Assembly: GCA_907163375.1 (NCBI GenBank)
Contig: CAJQUW010001973.1
Location: forward strand, 1 to 64,000
From: Prostheceraeus crozeri
Lineage: Eukaryota > Platyhelminthes > Polycladida > Euryleptidae
Length of the DNA stretch: 64,000 nt
Reading direction: 5' to 3'
This document shows, piece after piece, positions 12,101-21,894 of the stretch. A model generated the notes under the pieces. It had not been told where the DNA came from. It ran no database searches and saw nothing but the letters and a program-made list of their open reading frames with translations. Each line of letters starts with the position of its first letter. The first letter of the stretch is position 1. Made by a program: the position numbers and the translations under genes.

Positions 12101-15100
12101 CAAGGCCGCAATTGAGAACTATCTCCTTTGTTTTCGAAACCATCGCCTCATGCTTGATTTATCAAAATATATATATATATATATAATGCATCTTAAATCT
12201 GGGTTATGTCTGAACTTTCGACGCCCTGGAAATAGCCTATTAATTGAACGGTCTTAGCTTATAAGGATTGCTGGAGCGATTGGTCTAGATTAGAGTCTTA
12301 AGTTCAAGTGCTTCCAGCCGCACATCTCCGCGGCAATCTATCGTTTATCCCATTTCATTCTTATTGTTCGTTGCATTTCCGTTATATGTCATTGTATGCT
12401 TTAATAGGCATCATTGCTCTCTGCTAGTCTTAATATCATCGGCAGTCAAATGTGATTTATTCACTGATCATAATTGCAATGACAACCGATGTGTGAGGAT
12501 AATGATCCTGCCAATTGACATCCGTCGCATGCAAACGATTGTATCTCAGTTGTTACAGTGACAAGTCTAAATAACCTGTGGTCTTGGGTTCGAGTCCTAC
12601 CAGCCGCACATCATCTACATGAAATTTGATCCATTGTTTATCTCATTTCATTGTCATTGTTAATTTGTAGCAACCCGGGAAAATTGCTTGATTTTCAACA
12701 AGTAATTACTGAATTTTTACAGCTATCTTCCAATCTGAAGCAAATATTATGAATAAAGTTTAAACGTCAGTTCTCCGAACTTTGGAATTGACCGATGCTG
12801 ACATTATCTGGAGCGCATTGTGTTTGGGTACTTCTAGTTCAAATGCCCATCCTGCCGACTTCCAATTGCACTTTCAGGGTTGCCTGGACATCATCTAACC
12901 ACTGTTCCACGGAAACTACTAAAGTGTCCAAAGAGTGCGTGTCTGCATAACTATTATGCAGCGTTTCCTCCGCTGCGCGGAACCTGCGTGGATGAAGGTC
13001 TCAGAAAAAAATTATTTGGTATTATAAATTTAGAAGAGATATGTTTTTGAATTACCGATAGCTTATTTCTTGTGCTACACAATTAAACATTTTTTATATT
13101 AAAACTACTATTTTGTCTCTATTTAACATGGTTCAACTATTAGGCTGTCGATAAATCTATAGGTAGGAAATTGACATTGATTCGATATCGATTGGGATGG
13201 TTTGTTAAGTTCGAAACAAACTGCTTTCATTTGCTCGTACTTACGATAGTAATAACAGCAACTTAGTTTAAACTCAAAACACATTAGCGCCGAGCCTGTT
13301 ATCGATGTGGTTGAGTTAAAATAGTTATTCGTTAGAATTCAAAAGAAACAAATAGGTCAATATATGTCTAAATTGGCTCATGGGCTCGGAAGTCATGGTA
13401 TTAGCCAATTTCGCTTCAGAGACGAAGCCTTTGAAAAGTTTGAAGAGAGAAATCGATTTTCTTGTGAAGTGATCACAGCAGAAATATAATTATTTTACTT
13501 CAACAACATTTAATCATCGTGACCCACACCAGTATGTTTTTAAGTGCGAGCTGTACTAAATAATTGCTCAACCGAAAATAGACCTGATTGATTTTTCCAT
13601 TTTCGTGTTATTGTTTTGTTTGGTGTTACAGTATGTCTGTCATGACGTTTTGTTTTAGTTCCCATGCTTTAATCATCGTATAGAGTGTCACAATTATAGA
13701 CGTTTTATTAATCATAACTTACCATTGTATTGAGATCTTAGTTGGGACATGAATATTCTAAAGCGTATAAACTTTATCTTACATATGCGAGTCATTTGCA
13801 TACTGTCATTTTTATAATAAGATGACACTATCCGTATAAAATGTAACTTTTGAAACAAATTCTCTTTTTATTTCCATAGCATGTACTTTAGCAGTTTTAA
13901 TATTTAATGTATAACTTGATCAGTGTATTAAATATCAAATCTTTACCAAGAAGTGAAAATCGGAAATGTCATTGAAATCGTTCACAATTATACGATATTT
14001 TACCACGGTCAAGAATACTGGATATTCAAAAAATCTATACCAGGCTAGAAACAAGGTTCTGGCAGCAAACATTTTCCATGAAGCAAATTGACAATCCACT
14101 GCCTTGTAGATACATGTAGTTTCCAGGAGCAACAAATATGTTCTCAAGAGTTAGTGCTCACGGATATAATCTAGCATATCATAGGCTTGAGTTTAGACCT
14201 TCATCGATACACTGCCTGCGCGGATGGAATCTCGAGGCTCGGTAGCAACGCTGATAATAGTTGCAGGGCTTGCCGATTTATTTCAAACTTTTCTAGATTA
14301 TTTTGTCGAAGATTTTTCAATTTCGCAAATTATTTCGTCAGCGCAGTACTTTTTGTGATATCCAAGGTATAAAAGGAAATGGAAATAACATCACAAAAAT
14401 TAAGTTCTGTTGTCTCGTACATCTCTTTTTTTGTAGCTGCTTCTATCATTACGGAGCAGTTTTGTGAAATAAAAGATATTCGGTCTAAGAATATGAATGT
14501 CGCAACAGTAATGGGGCTTGAGAAAACTTAGCCTAGTCTAGTTGACCCTATTTGATCTCGAGCCGAGTCGCAAACGGGAAGAAGAATGCCGCCAGCCGGG
14601 GCTAAGCCGACTCAGTTAAGTAGCATGTCTTTTCTTCACACATTTAAGGAAAATCAACCGAAATCTCGTAAGTCAGACCAATTGAGCATCAGATAATATT
14701 TCACGCTCTCTCGAGTCCTGTTGGATCTGAGAACGGGCTGCAGAGCACTCGCATGGAAGTTCGACCTCATTGACCAGTTTATAGGAGAAATCTAAAAGTC
14801 TATATCACACATGTCTAGGTCGTTCATCCAATGCGTCTCTATTACAAGGGATAGACGAGTTTCCTTGCATAACTACTACGTATCACATACATGTTTGCAG
14901 CGTAATATATAGCCTACGTAAATGATGGGACAATTGTCTTAATTGTATAACTCCTACATATCGCTTGTATCCTACAAGTATGAACGAACCACATCACAAG
15001 CAGAGACATCGATGGACGGGGTTGAGATTAATAGGAAAAACTAACGAGCATCAGAAATGCGGTTTAAGGAAAACTGCATTTCACTGGCAGAATTGTTTTG

Positions 15101-18100
15101 AATACCTGTCTCACAGACAGTTAAAAAGGCTTCGAGATTTTTAGCAAAGTCGTTAGACGTGAGGCATTCAACATCGAAAAATATGAATTGAAAAAGAGCA
15201 TTGACTAGATATAGATATATTCAGCGATGCATTTGTTGCTCTATTCTGTCGGTTTTGATCTCATGCCATCTTTCAAAATCTCGGTTTAGCATCAAATTGA
15301 TAATTTTTATATCAGAGATGTCAGTTTATTAACGAAAATGAGCTTTAAAAATTTATGATCTGTTGAATACTAAGGGCGGGCAAGTCTTGGCGGCCAGCAA
15401 GAATGCCTAGTCATCATTGCGGAGATTTGAAGTCGTTTTCTTGCGCGCGCTCTTTACCGCCGCGACCACTTGTCAGGCGCACTTGACCCTTCCCGCGACA
15501 AATAGATCATAAACTGCTGCAACCGCATCCTCATTCATTTTTTAGCGCGCCGACCATGGTCGCCTCGACCTGGCCGCTTATTGCGCGCACGCCCTAAATT
15601 TCAATACTGATAAAAGTTACATTCACAATGCTGCCCAACCCTCAACAAGCGTTCTATTAGCCGGATAGCCACTTTTTATAGCAGCCTCGGATACTATTCG
15701 AAGAAGCACGGAACTTGAAAACTAATTGCTTGAAAGTTCACATTCGGATGATGTTAATAATGTAATTTGAATTAAAAAGAGTTTTGAGATATAGCGACAA
15801 ACATCATATGTTGTATTTATTCTTCCTGTTATTTCTTTATCATCATTTTAAGGGAAAAACAAGTGGCAAAAAAATCTCTTGCTGCCCTAGCAAAAAAGTC
15901 AAAAATCCATAATTTTGGAGTGAGACCCCTGTAATTTGTAATTATATTTATAATTATGTATGCTGTGAGCTAGCGCTTGTAATGTGAATTTCAAATCTGT
16001 CCGCCATCTTAATTGAGATGACAGGGTGTATACCGACCGGGAAAAGACAGGGAATTTTAAAATGACAGGGAAAACCGGGAAAAGAACTTTGGAATTCGAA
16101 ACATAATGGTTAAAAACAGGCTCTGCCGTTTGAACATAACTTACCATTTTTAGTAGTATTGGGTGGTATATGTTATTAAGTGTAGTCTGTTGTGTTTATT
16201 TTCTCTACTTTCTTACTATCTGCGGGTCTAGTACATACGACCGTAACTTGAAAAGATGTCTCATGTTTTCAGAAAACGGCGAAGGTGCACTTACATGTAA
16301 CTCCTTTTCGAACATAGGTTGTATTCACAATAACAGTGGTAGTTGTCAACCCTGTGACGGTGATAGGTGTCAAACATCAGACTGCTAAATGTGAAGAGAT
16401 CCGGGAACCAATGAGTGTCATGTACCTACTGATGGAAATTCAGAAATTGCTAAGTGTGAGGTTTTGTTCAGTCCCTTTTGTTCAGTATTACGTGTTCAAT
16501 GATTCACCGTCAAGACGCGCCGTTCTGCTGCAGGCTAATGATGTTCAGAGCGCAAAGTTCCCAACGAAGTTTTGTTCCACGAGGTGGGTTCAGAATGCTG
16601 ATGTTGCTCAGAACATGATTCATGTGTTCCCTCTATTGCAAAGGTTCGTCGAGTTTGTCAATGGTGACAAATCACTGCAGCCAACGAGTGATTCGTATAT
16701 TTCCATGAAAGAAAGATTGAAAGATCCCTTGCTCCTTCCCAAAATTGCTTTCTTCTGCGATATTGCCCGAATTTTGGAACGCTTCTTGATAAAGTTCCAG
16801 ACTGATGCGCCTATGGTCCCGTTCCTCCGAAGCAGCCTGGAAGAACTATTTCATGCAATTGGGAAGACGATTTTGAAAGAAGAGGTCCTTGCAAAAGCTC
16901 ATTGCGTTGAGCTCACTCCAACCAATCTGCTTCCCCGTCATGAAGTGAGGTTGTCGTTTTCTGTCAAGGGTGCCCTTCGGAAGTCCAGAAAAAATGAACA
17001 GTTGCGCCTTAACTTCCAGGAAACATGTACCACTTTTGCAACAACTGTGATGCTGAAACTACGCGAAGTCGCACCGATGACGAAGAAATTCATTCGTGGA
17101 ACGGAGTTTCTTGACCCAGATATGTGGAAGAATCAAGAGTTCCATGGTACTGCAGAGAAGTTGATGGACTTAGCGTTGGAAGAAATGATAAAACTTGATT
17201 GGCTGGATGGTCTTCAGGCGGATTGCTTTAAAGAGGCCTTTTTGAAGAGGATGGGTGATCAACAGGTTAAAGAAAGTATTGCCTGTTATGAAGATGGACG
17301 TCTTGATGTGTTTTGGAGTGGAATATTTGATGATCGGGCGTCACCTGAAAGGAAGCTGATCAACCGTGTCCTCGTTCTTCAGCACGGGCAAGCCTCAGTT
17401 GAACGCGGATTCAGTGTTAACAGAGAGGCAACGGAATTCAATCAACTAGAAGAATCATTGGTTGCACAGCGTGTCATTTATGATGCAATCAAGGATACTG
17501 ATTCGTGTCAAATAGGGATTTCTAAAGAGCTAATAAGCTATTGCCGAAATTCATCGCGACGGTACAAAGACAGACTGGCCCAACAGAAAGCAGCGAAAGA
17601 CGACGATGACGCGGCAGTAAGAGGGCGGCCCAAGAATTGGCGTTGAAAGAGGCAGAAATCAAGAAGCGGAGAATGGAACTCATGGTATTGGAAGAGGAGG
17701 TGATCGTATTGCGAAAAAAGTGAACTGTGTACCGAACTTTTTCACACCTAACCTAGTGAACTACGTACCGAACTTCTTCACACCATTTCATAAAGCTTCT
17801 TGTTCGTTCTCCTGTTTTTTTTTTGTTTCTATATGTATCTTATTCGAAAGAGATGAATAAAAGTTGTTTTGCTATACCATAGAATTATTGTAATTTTGTT
17901 TTTTTCTTGTATCAGGTGCGTAGTTAATGAAACATTAAATTGTCGAATATTTACTCTCAGGTGCAAGTAGGTTTGGGCTCCCAAAAACGACAGTATCTTG
18001 CATGATAAAATATCCCTGAAAAACCGGGAAAATCCAGGGAAATTGAGGTGCGAGTTTTGGTATATACCCTGGATGACTAGCTCTGACCTGGTGAGAGCTG

Positions 18101-21100
18101 CTAGTGTGAGAAGGCTTGCTCAGCCCTATCGAACGAGCTCGGCTACACGCCTCGGGTGGGTAAGTGAGTGGTGAGAAAAAGATTGATTTGATCCGAGCGA
18201 TAATCGAGGTCGCCATGACAATACTGGATGTGCTATCCACCGCATCACTGACCTACGTATATGTGTTTGTAGCAGGCTGGCGGGTGGACGTATGTTGCAC
18301 GCCTCCTGTCTGAACCATGCTTCTTGCTTTTACCGCTTGACTTGATAAATTACTTCCAATGCCCTCCTACTTCCAACATTCAGCATATTGTGTATTTTAT
18401 GTTATCATTCCACGCTCTTCAATACTACAGGATTCATTATAGTGTGTTATCTGAGGCAGCCTTCTTTGTTCTTTTCTAAACTTGCGACCGCGTTATGAAA
18501 ATCACCTGCATCCCGTGATGAACTCGCTACATGGATATATGGACGATAGACAGGAAGCCTTATCAATGCGCTGTCTACGAGATGCGATAAACGTCGCATC
18601 TCTTGTGCATCTTGTGTTATGTACTGTAATTGTGCTAAGCGAATGTATGCAAATACTTGTGAACAAAAGAAGAAAGATTATTATTAGTATACCCTATGTG
18701 TATGATATGATGATTTAATGCTGATTTTTTGTCTTATCCAGTGAGAAAATTGAATTTGTAGAAAAGTAGAATGGTGCCTACTTGAATGCCACTGGATATT
18801 TGTCTAGCGCTCTGTTTCTTCGGCGAGAGGCGTTAGATTAAATCGTAATCCTTCAAAGTATGAATAAATGAATCACTGTCCTTCATTTTCAGATTTCCAA
18901 AAAATAGAGAACGTCGGTTACGGTGGCAGCAAGCACTCAAAAGGCTGAAATTTGGTTCCACATTAATTTATGAACCTAAAGCCAGCGACAGCATATGTAG
19001 CCGTCACTTTTCTTCTGATGACTTTCAATCTCATGGACAAAGGAAGCGTTTGACCGAAACCGCTATACCATGTCACCGGCCTGGTGAAAGTAATCTAGAG
19101 GACAACTTTGCAATAGAATATCCACCGACTGTTCCACGGCATCCACTGCGCCGATCTGCGGAGGAAGAAAACATGGTTCTAAAGTCGCGATTGAAGATCT
19201 ACCGAGCAAAACTTAGAACTGTTCGCCAACGTGAATCCCGTCTTCGTGCCACGTTCAAAGACGTGCTCCAAGAGCTCACTGATCAGAAGAAAATTTCAGC
19301 AGAATTACAGGATCGACTGGATGACTATAAAAGTACGTGGTTATTAATTGTTGAACACCTAAATGTAATTTAGATGTGACAGCAGAGAGCGGATAGAATG
19401 TAGATACATTTCCATGTCGGTGAGACGCTATTCTACTGACGATCCCCCATCCCCCCCTCCCCCCGGGAACGCAATTTTCAGTTTTTTCCGTCTTCTTCAT
19501 TTTTTTACGAAATTAGTGTAAATATTTCAAATTTAAGCATTCAAACCCCGGTTTTCCACGATTTTCCGTTTTTTCCTTTTGGGTGAATTGCGATCCCTGC
19601 CCCCCTGCAAAACAAAAGTAAGTCCTCCACTTCAAGGGCCTGTTATTACTGAAATAATCGGCTATGTCGGTGTGGTCTCCGTGGGACAGTGGCTAAGTGC
19701 TTGGCCTAGCGATCCTTTGGTCCAGGGGTCGAGCCCCGAAGGTGTCATTGGAAGTCGGCAGGAAGGGCATCCGGACATAAAGAACTACAACGCTCCAATT
19801 GCTTTGTCTGCGTTGTTTGGTATAGATCTGACATTTTTTGATACTGATGGTCACGCTTAGAACTAGTCTCGAGGGGCAGAAAGATCCATCTTCCATTGAA
19901 CGTAATGCAAATTCAAGTCTAGATTCTGACGAACTATATCATTGACACCGCATTTAGCGTTCACTGTCAGTAAATTTAGATCGTGAGGAGTCAACGATGT
20001 GAATAATATTTCCATTGATGAATTTATCACGCGAAATCAGTCTTCAATGTGATAACGTCAGCTTGTGTGTTCCCTAATATAACTTTCCTTATGCAGTGCG
20101 CGCTTGGCCAATCACGTAAGCCAAAGGGAGACGACTATCTCTTTATTTTACTACCATCGCATACAATGGCTGAGATAGAATCGCGTCACCTCTAGAGTAA
20201 GAGCGACAGATGAATCCATCTGTGTTTTTACCGAATTTTAATGACATGCCGGACCATACATAAATGGAAGATACTGCTGTTTTTCCATATTATTTTCAGT
20301 ATGTACTACAGCTGCCGCCAAAAGTCTCTTGACCGATAAAAAAAGCCTATTTTTATCATCAATCATTATATTTTGAAACAAGAAAGTTATGCGCTAAAAA
20401 TATCGTTCCAAAGTTATTTTTACATAGAAAATACGGTAGAAAACTCAAAAAAGTCAGTATTTGGAGTGCCTACCGCGGTTTTTAAGTACAGCTTCAATTC
20501 TGCGTGGCATACTTTCCACCAGTTTTTTGCAAATACTTGCGTTGATGTCCGTGCTCCAAACTTGCTTGACACAGTTCTTGAGGTCTTCCAGGCTTGTGGG
20601 CCTGCGCTCAGCAACTTTGCTTTTCATAATGTACCATAGGTTTTCGATGGGGTTAAGGTCCGGGCTATTGCCAGGCCACGGACCAAGGACTTCAATGTGT
20701 TCATTACATAGCCATTTTTTGACAGATTTTGCCTGATGACAAGGAGCTCCGTCATGCATAAACACATGTGTCTGTCGCACCTGCATCATTGGTTGAAGAC
20801 GATCTTTCAGCATATCCAGATAGTTTCTCGCCCTCATGGTGGTCCCAGGAGGCAGAAAGTACAAACTTCCTCTTCCACTGCCCGAAAAGCTGCCCCAAAT
20901 CATGACCTGAGGAGAATGCTTCACTGTTGGGATGATGTACCGCTGATCAAAGCGGCGATTGGGTGGTCTTCGAATCTTCCTGGATCCTCGATTGGCGAAC
21001 TGTTGGATGACGGTCTCATCGCTGAAAAGAACATTAGACCACATTTCGGGTGTCCAATCCTTGAATTTGTGGCAGAAGGCGAGTTGATCTCTAATGTTCT

Positions 21101-21894
21101 TGGCTGACAGGTTCGGCTTCCTGGCAGGTCTGTAGGCTTTCAATTGGAATTCTTCAGTGAGTCGTCGTTGTACTGTGCGAGTTGATGCGGCTTGCGGCAA
21201 ACTGACCTTGATTTCATCTGCCGAGAGCAATGGATTCGATAAACAGGTCCGCAGGATACATCTATCCGTGGTAGGTGATGTCATGCGAGGTCTTCCGCTT
21301 CGTGTTCGTAATACAAATCCACCCGTCTCCAAAAATCTCCTGATAGTGAAGTTAACGCACTGCTTGGACACTCCAACTTGCCTCCCCACTTCTGCTTGAC
21401 TCATGCCAGACTGCCAGAGAGCTATAATTTGCGCTCGCTTTGTCTCTGGAAACTCCATTGTCCGATTGCGTAACAGACAGATAATACCAGCCATACCAGC
21501 AAATCTGCTTAAATACGGCTTGCTTGCTGAAACGTATTCACCTGACTATCGAAGTGAAGAAGTCAGATAACTTGTGCTCATTCGTCATATTCGGGTTCCA
21601 CGATACAAGATTCGACCATTAGATGTAGATTAAACATGAAGAAATGAACATTAAACATGTATTCGTGAGCAATTACAAAAGTAGTGAAATAATGCATAAA
21701 ATAGCAAAAGTCAAGAGACTTTTGGCGGCAGCAGTACTTCTCTGTTGGGTCGATAGTGGGTGTTTAGGCACTAAAGAAACTGGAAAAATGTGAAGTCAGT
21801 CGCTTGTATCTTTTTTCATTTTTCAGGAATCCCAGTTGAACTTTTTCGCCGAGGAGATACTGCAGGCAGACCGTTTTCCTCCCAAATGATGAAG
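164..21894 (+). CDS. THAP-domain gene of the P-element/THAP9-like family, 5' part (three exons)
   Basis: Three exons fit together: 164-243, 18893-19332 and 21827-21894, with donors GTGAGT, GTACGT and GTAAGT and acceptors TTTTCAG and TTTTTCAG. Exon 1 starts at an ATG and encodes MVRSCSVDGCTMRD followed by an FH motif. It ends two bases into a codon and exon 2 supplies the third, giving the canonical FHAFPK join. Exon 2 carries the conserved W, the CSRHF (C-x2-H) and an AIP motif, so a full C2CH THAP finger is formed only across the join. After the finger comes an acidic linker and a charged coiled coil (about 19150-19330), then IPVELFRRGD and FSSQMMK. This order (THAP, coiled coil, IPxELF) is typical of P-element transposases and THAP9. 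THAP fingers bind DNA in the nucleus. Later exons with the RNase H-like core were not found, so the gene is either incomplete, continues in exons I could not recognise, or is degraded. Joining across 18.6 kb is inference from phase and motif fit. Confidence 0.7.
244..540. other. intron start, nothing recognised
   Basis: Between the exon 1 donor and the Kolobok-like element. I see no coding potential, repeat structure or known motif here. Confidence 0.4.
541..710. repeat. left terminal inverted repeat of the Kolobok-like element
   Basis: Pairs with 4167-4336 in inverted orientation over about 170 bp with one visible mismatch. It contains the palindrome GATGACGTCATC (666-677), which includes a TGACGTCA CRE/ATF-type site. 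Because it lies in both TIRs it could act in promoter function at either end; that role is inference. Confidence 0.9.
2261..2810 (+). pseudogene. P2X7 C-terminal ballast-domain protein encoded inside the transposon, one frameshift
   Basis: A possible acceptor (CTTTTCAG) precedes the ATG at 2261. The product begins MAKRQEEYLPYQFEP, has an acidic linker, then WCWCENC, ECVCC, a KCIT segment, FSVLCLNTQVL, YRHYTYKNYIYWVH, VIPSCVVKVVRDHFP and YTGF. The same order of blocks occurs in the cytosolic C-terminus of vertebrate P2X7 receptors: CxCxxC, CC, CIT, R-YR-Y--W, ILPSCCxxxIRxxFP, YSGF. In P2X7 this ballast domain binds zinc ions and guanine nucleotide. There are no membrane helices here, so only the ballast is present, as in stand-alone invertebrate proteins of this family. 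The frame changes by one base near 2355-2400, between the acidic linker and the cysteine block. A poly(A) signal AATAAA lies at 3018-3023. The gene lies entirely within the 1.2-kb transposase intron (3057-1827), on the opposite strand, and inside the TIRs, so it moves with the element. Domain call is strong; its role in the transposon is unknown. Confidence 0.8.
3018..3023 (+). promoter_or_regulatory. poly(A) signal AATAAA for the ballast gene
   Basis: A canonical hexamer about 200 bp after the ballast stop and about 35 bp before the antisense transposase donor at 3057. The position suggests that the ballast transcript ends inside the transposase intron. Confidence 0.5.
4167..4336. repeat. 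right terminal inverted repeat of the Kolobok-like element
   Basis: Inverted partner of 541-710. The transposase start at 4112 lies just inside this repeat, so this TIR probably holds the transposase promoter. The CRE-like palindrome is present here too. TTAA follows directly at 4337-4340. Confidence 0.9.
4400..7420 (+). mobile_element. BEL/Pao LTR retrotransposon fossil
   Basis: Plus-strand remnants occur in the order expected for BEL/Pao: a gag-like segment (about 4500-5160), a cysteine-rich zinc-knuckle-like segment (about 5190-5310), a pepsin-like protease region with VLFDNGSHLSFI (about 5490-5560), the DUF1758-like DYY...FGWIVSG block (about 5800-5910), reverse-transcriptase traces (about 6390-6620) and RNase H/Pao-peptidase-like traces (about 7000-7350). 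I saw no flanking LTRs. The copy is broken many times and clearly old. It lies in the first intron of the THAP gene. Confidence 0.7.
7393..8000 (-). mobile_element. LINE fragment (apurinic endonuclease region)
   Basis: Minus-strand pieces read VVITETWLDSTVDDHG (near 7910-7960), CDGGGVAFYCRSS (near 7815-7855), then NDFNDLRHELVDF, TRGSNIVDIVATN and LGRSDH (about 7450-7640). ITETWL, GGGVA, TRG-N--D--TN and LGxSDH are standard blocks of the endonuclease domain of non-LTR retrotransposons, probably of a CR1/L2-like clade. The blocks sit in three frames, so this is a decayed, truncated copy without a recognisable reverse transcriptase. Confidence 0.65.
9080..9297. mobile_element. 218-bp MITE with perfect 22-bp inverted ends
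   Basis: The ends are exact inverted copies beginning CAGTGGTATAGTTCTC. The insert is absent from the matching position of copy B (about 24265), which shows it inserted after the copies separated. The minus strand carries CTGAGGA, a 5-bp hairpin and GAAA (9120-9144) followed by AATAAAG, reminiscent of the 3' region of some retroelements. No clear target duplication was found. Confidence 0.7.
9722..10281 (-). pseudogene. Tc1/mariner-group transposase remnant in copy A
   Basis: Minus-strand fragments read FMKDGVPAHYYRPIVNYLN, then SWIDRH and a CDFFLLG-like block in another frame. This matches the second-aspartate and third-aspartate region of the family seen intact-order at 32052-32726 (QQDGAPPHYARDV ... 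SPDLTPPDFFLWG). Several frameshifts are needed to read through, and the N-terminal DNA-binding part is not visible. The same remnant sits at 24696-25258. Confidence 0.6.
10830..11830. other. intronic sequence, nothing recognised
   Basis: Short open frames only, none with recognisable similarity. No inverted ends or tandem structure seen. Confidence 0.4.
11835..12130 (+). repeat. dispersed repeat (second copy at 22570-22895)
   Basis: About 290 bp beginning near a GATCTCACTC motif and containing CCAGCATTAGTAGT and GTTCGGAAGCTGTC matches 22570-22895 in the same orientation with about 15 percent differences by eye. Family unknown. A similar leading motif (GGAGTGAGACCCC, inverted) occurs at 15917-15930. 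Confidence 0.65.
12180..12640 (+). repeat. tRNA-related SINE, two adjacent copies (family with CCGCACATC)
   Basis: One copy runs from about 12185, with GGAGCGATTGGTCTAGA, then CCAGCCGCACATC and TTTATCCCATTTCATTC. A second starts near 12572 with GGTTCGAGTCCTACC (a B-box match), CCGCACATC and TTTATCTCATTTCATT. The same unit is found at 25660-25930 and 50401-50560. The B-box and shared tail show a Pol III SINE family. Confidence 0.65.
12650..15371. other. intronic sequence with one dispersed repeat, otherwise nothing recognised
   Basis: About 14405-14715 belongs to a dispersed family: pieces match 25910-25975 (around ATTACGGAKCAGTTTT) and 27940-28135 (around TTAGCCTA and AAGTAGCATGT). The rest has no coding signal or repeat structure that I can name. 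Confidence 0.5.
15373..15595. mobile_element. GC-rich MITE with imperfect inverted ends
   Basis: About 223 bp, much richer in CpG and GC than its AT-rich surroundings. The left end reads AGGGCGGGC then GCGGCCAG; the right end, inverted, reads AGGGCGTGC then GCGGCCAG. No convincing target duplication was seen, so the superfamily is open. Confidence 0.5.
16022..18071 (+). mobile_element. hAT transposon, 5-bp GATGA direct repeats at ends
   Basis: The ends are inverted repeats starting CAGGGTRTATACC. Each end also has short copies of ACAGGGAAAACCGGGAAAA-like subterminal motifs (16040-16085, 18012-18045). GATGA directly abuts both ends (16017-16021 and 18072-18076). Known hAT elements usually make 8-bp duplications, but groups with 5 bp exist. 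The right flank is the 3' part of a SINE, so the element probably landed in it. It encodes a partial hAT transposase. Confidence 0.75.
16336..17722 (+). pseudogene. hAT transposase, C-terminal two thirds, frameshifted near its end
   Basis: A 436-residue open frame (16336-17646) shows hAT features: FCSTRWV (around residues 79-86), an insertion-domain-like helical region, and the C-terminal dimerisation block with VLQHGQASVERGFSVN (around residue 350). The BED finger and the first half of the RNase H fold, usually encoded upstream, are missing, so the frame is only part of a 600-700 residue enzyme. Near 17620-17645 the frame shifts, and a lysine/glutamate-rich tail typical of the family continues in another frame to the stop at about 17722. 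The copy is therefore inactive. Codon 1 at 16336 is only the frame's first ATG; similarity starts about 25-30 residues later. Confidence 0.75.
18072..18200 (+). repeat. SINE 3' part (same family as 53266-54320)
   Basis: Reads CTGACCTGGTGAGAG, GCTAGTGTGAGAAGGCT, CCTCGGGTGGGTAAG, matching 54212-54310 in order. The 5' part may survive in degenerate form just left of the hAT element (15998-16021). Confidence 0.5.
19672..19790 (+). repeat. tRNA-derived SINE (family with GGAAGGGCATCCGG)
   Basis: The head GTGGTCTCCGTGGGACAG then GGCTAAGTGCTTGG resembles a tRNA A-box region and GGGGTCGAGCCCC is a B-box. The tail GGCAGGAAGGGCATCCGG recurs in the copies at 56795-56885 and 59748-59860. It lies in intron 2 of the THAP gene. 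Confidence 0.75.
20309..21734 (-). mobile_element. Tc1-like element, intact, TA target duplication
   Basis: 1426 bp flanked by TA (20307-20308 and 21735-21736) with inverted ends of about 27 bp reading CWGCTGCCGCCAAAAG and TCTCTTGAC. It contains one uninterrupted transposase gene. It lies in intron 2 of the THAP gene, in antisense orientation. The intact frame suggests recent insertion. Confidence 0.92.
20454..21494 (-). CDS. Tc1-type transposase, apparently complete (DD35E by count)
   Basis: The open frame is 346 residues, the usual length for Tc1 transposases. The likely start is the MEFPETKRAQ methionine at residue 13, since the first 12 residues are not typical. The N-terminal paired-like region has two helix-turn-helix units (QIIALWQSGMSQAEVGRQVG and about residues 80-125) joined by a GRPR hook (residues 67-70), which binds the inverted ends. 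The catalytic triad is D in LFSDET, D in FMHDGAPCH and E in SPDLNPIENLW. I count 35 residues between the second D and the E, one more than the usual 34; the extra residue is a G in VLGPWPGNSPD. The enzyme cuts and pastes the element into TA. No breaks are visible, so it may be active. Confidence 0.93.
   Translation of the reverse strand: MAGIICLLRNRTMEFPETKRAQIIALWQSGMSQAEVGRQVGVSKQCVNFTIRRFLETGGFVLRTRSGRPRMTSPTTDRCILRTCLSNPLLSADEIKVSLPQAASTRTVQRRLTEEFQLKAYRPARKPNLSAKNIRDQLAFCHKFKDWTPEMWSNVLFSDETVIQQFANRGSRKIRRPPNRRFDQRYIIPTVKHSPQVMIWGSFSGSGRGSLYFLPPGTTMRARNYLDMLKDRLQPMMQVRQTHVFMHDGAPCHQAKSVKKWLCNEHIEVLGPWPGNSPDLNPIENLWYIMKSKVAERRPTSLEDLKNCVKQVWSTDINASICKKLVESMPRRIEAVLKNRGRHSKY

Noticed and set aside
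12166-12184. AT dinucleotide microsatellite
   Set aside because: Only about nine repeats; ordinary for AT-rich intronic DNA.
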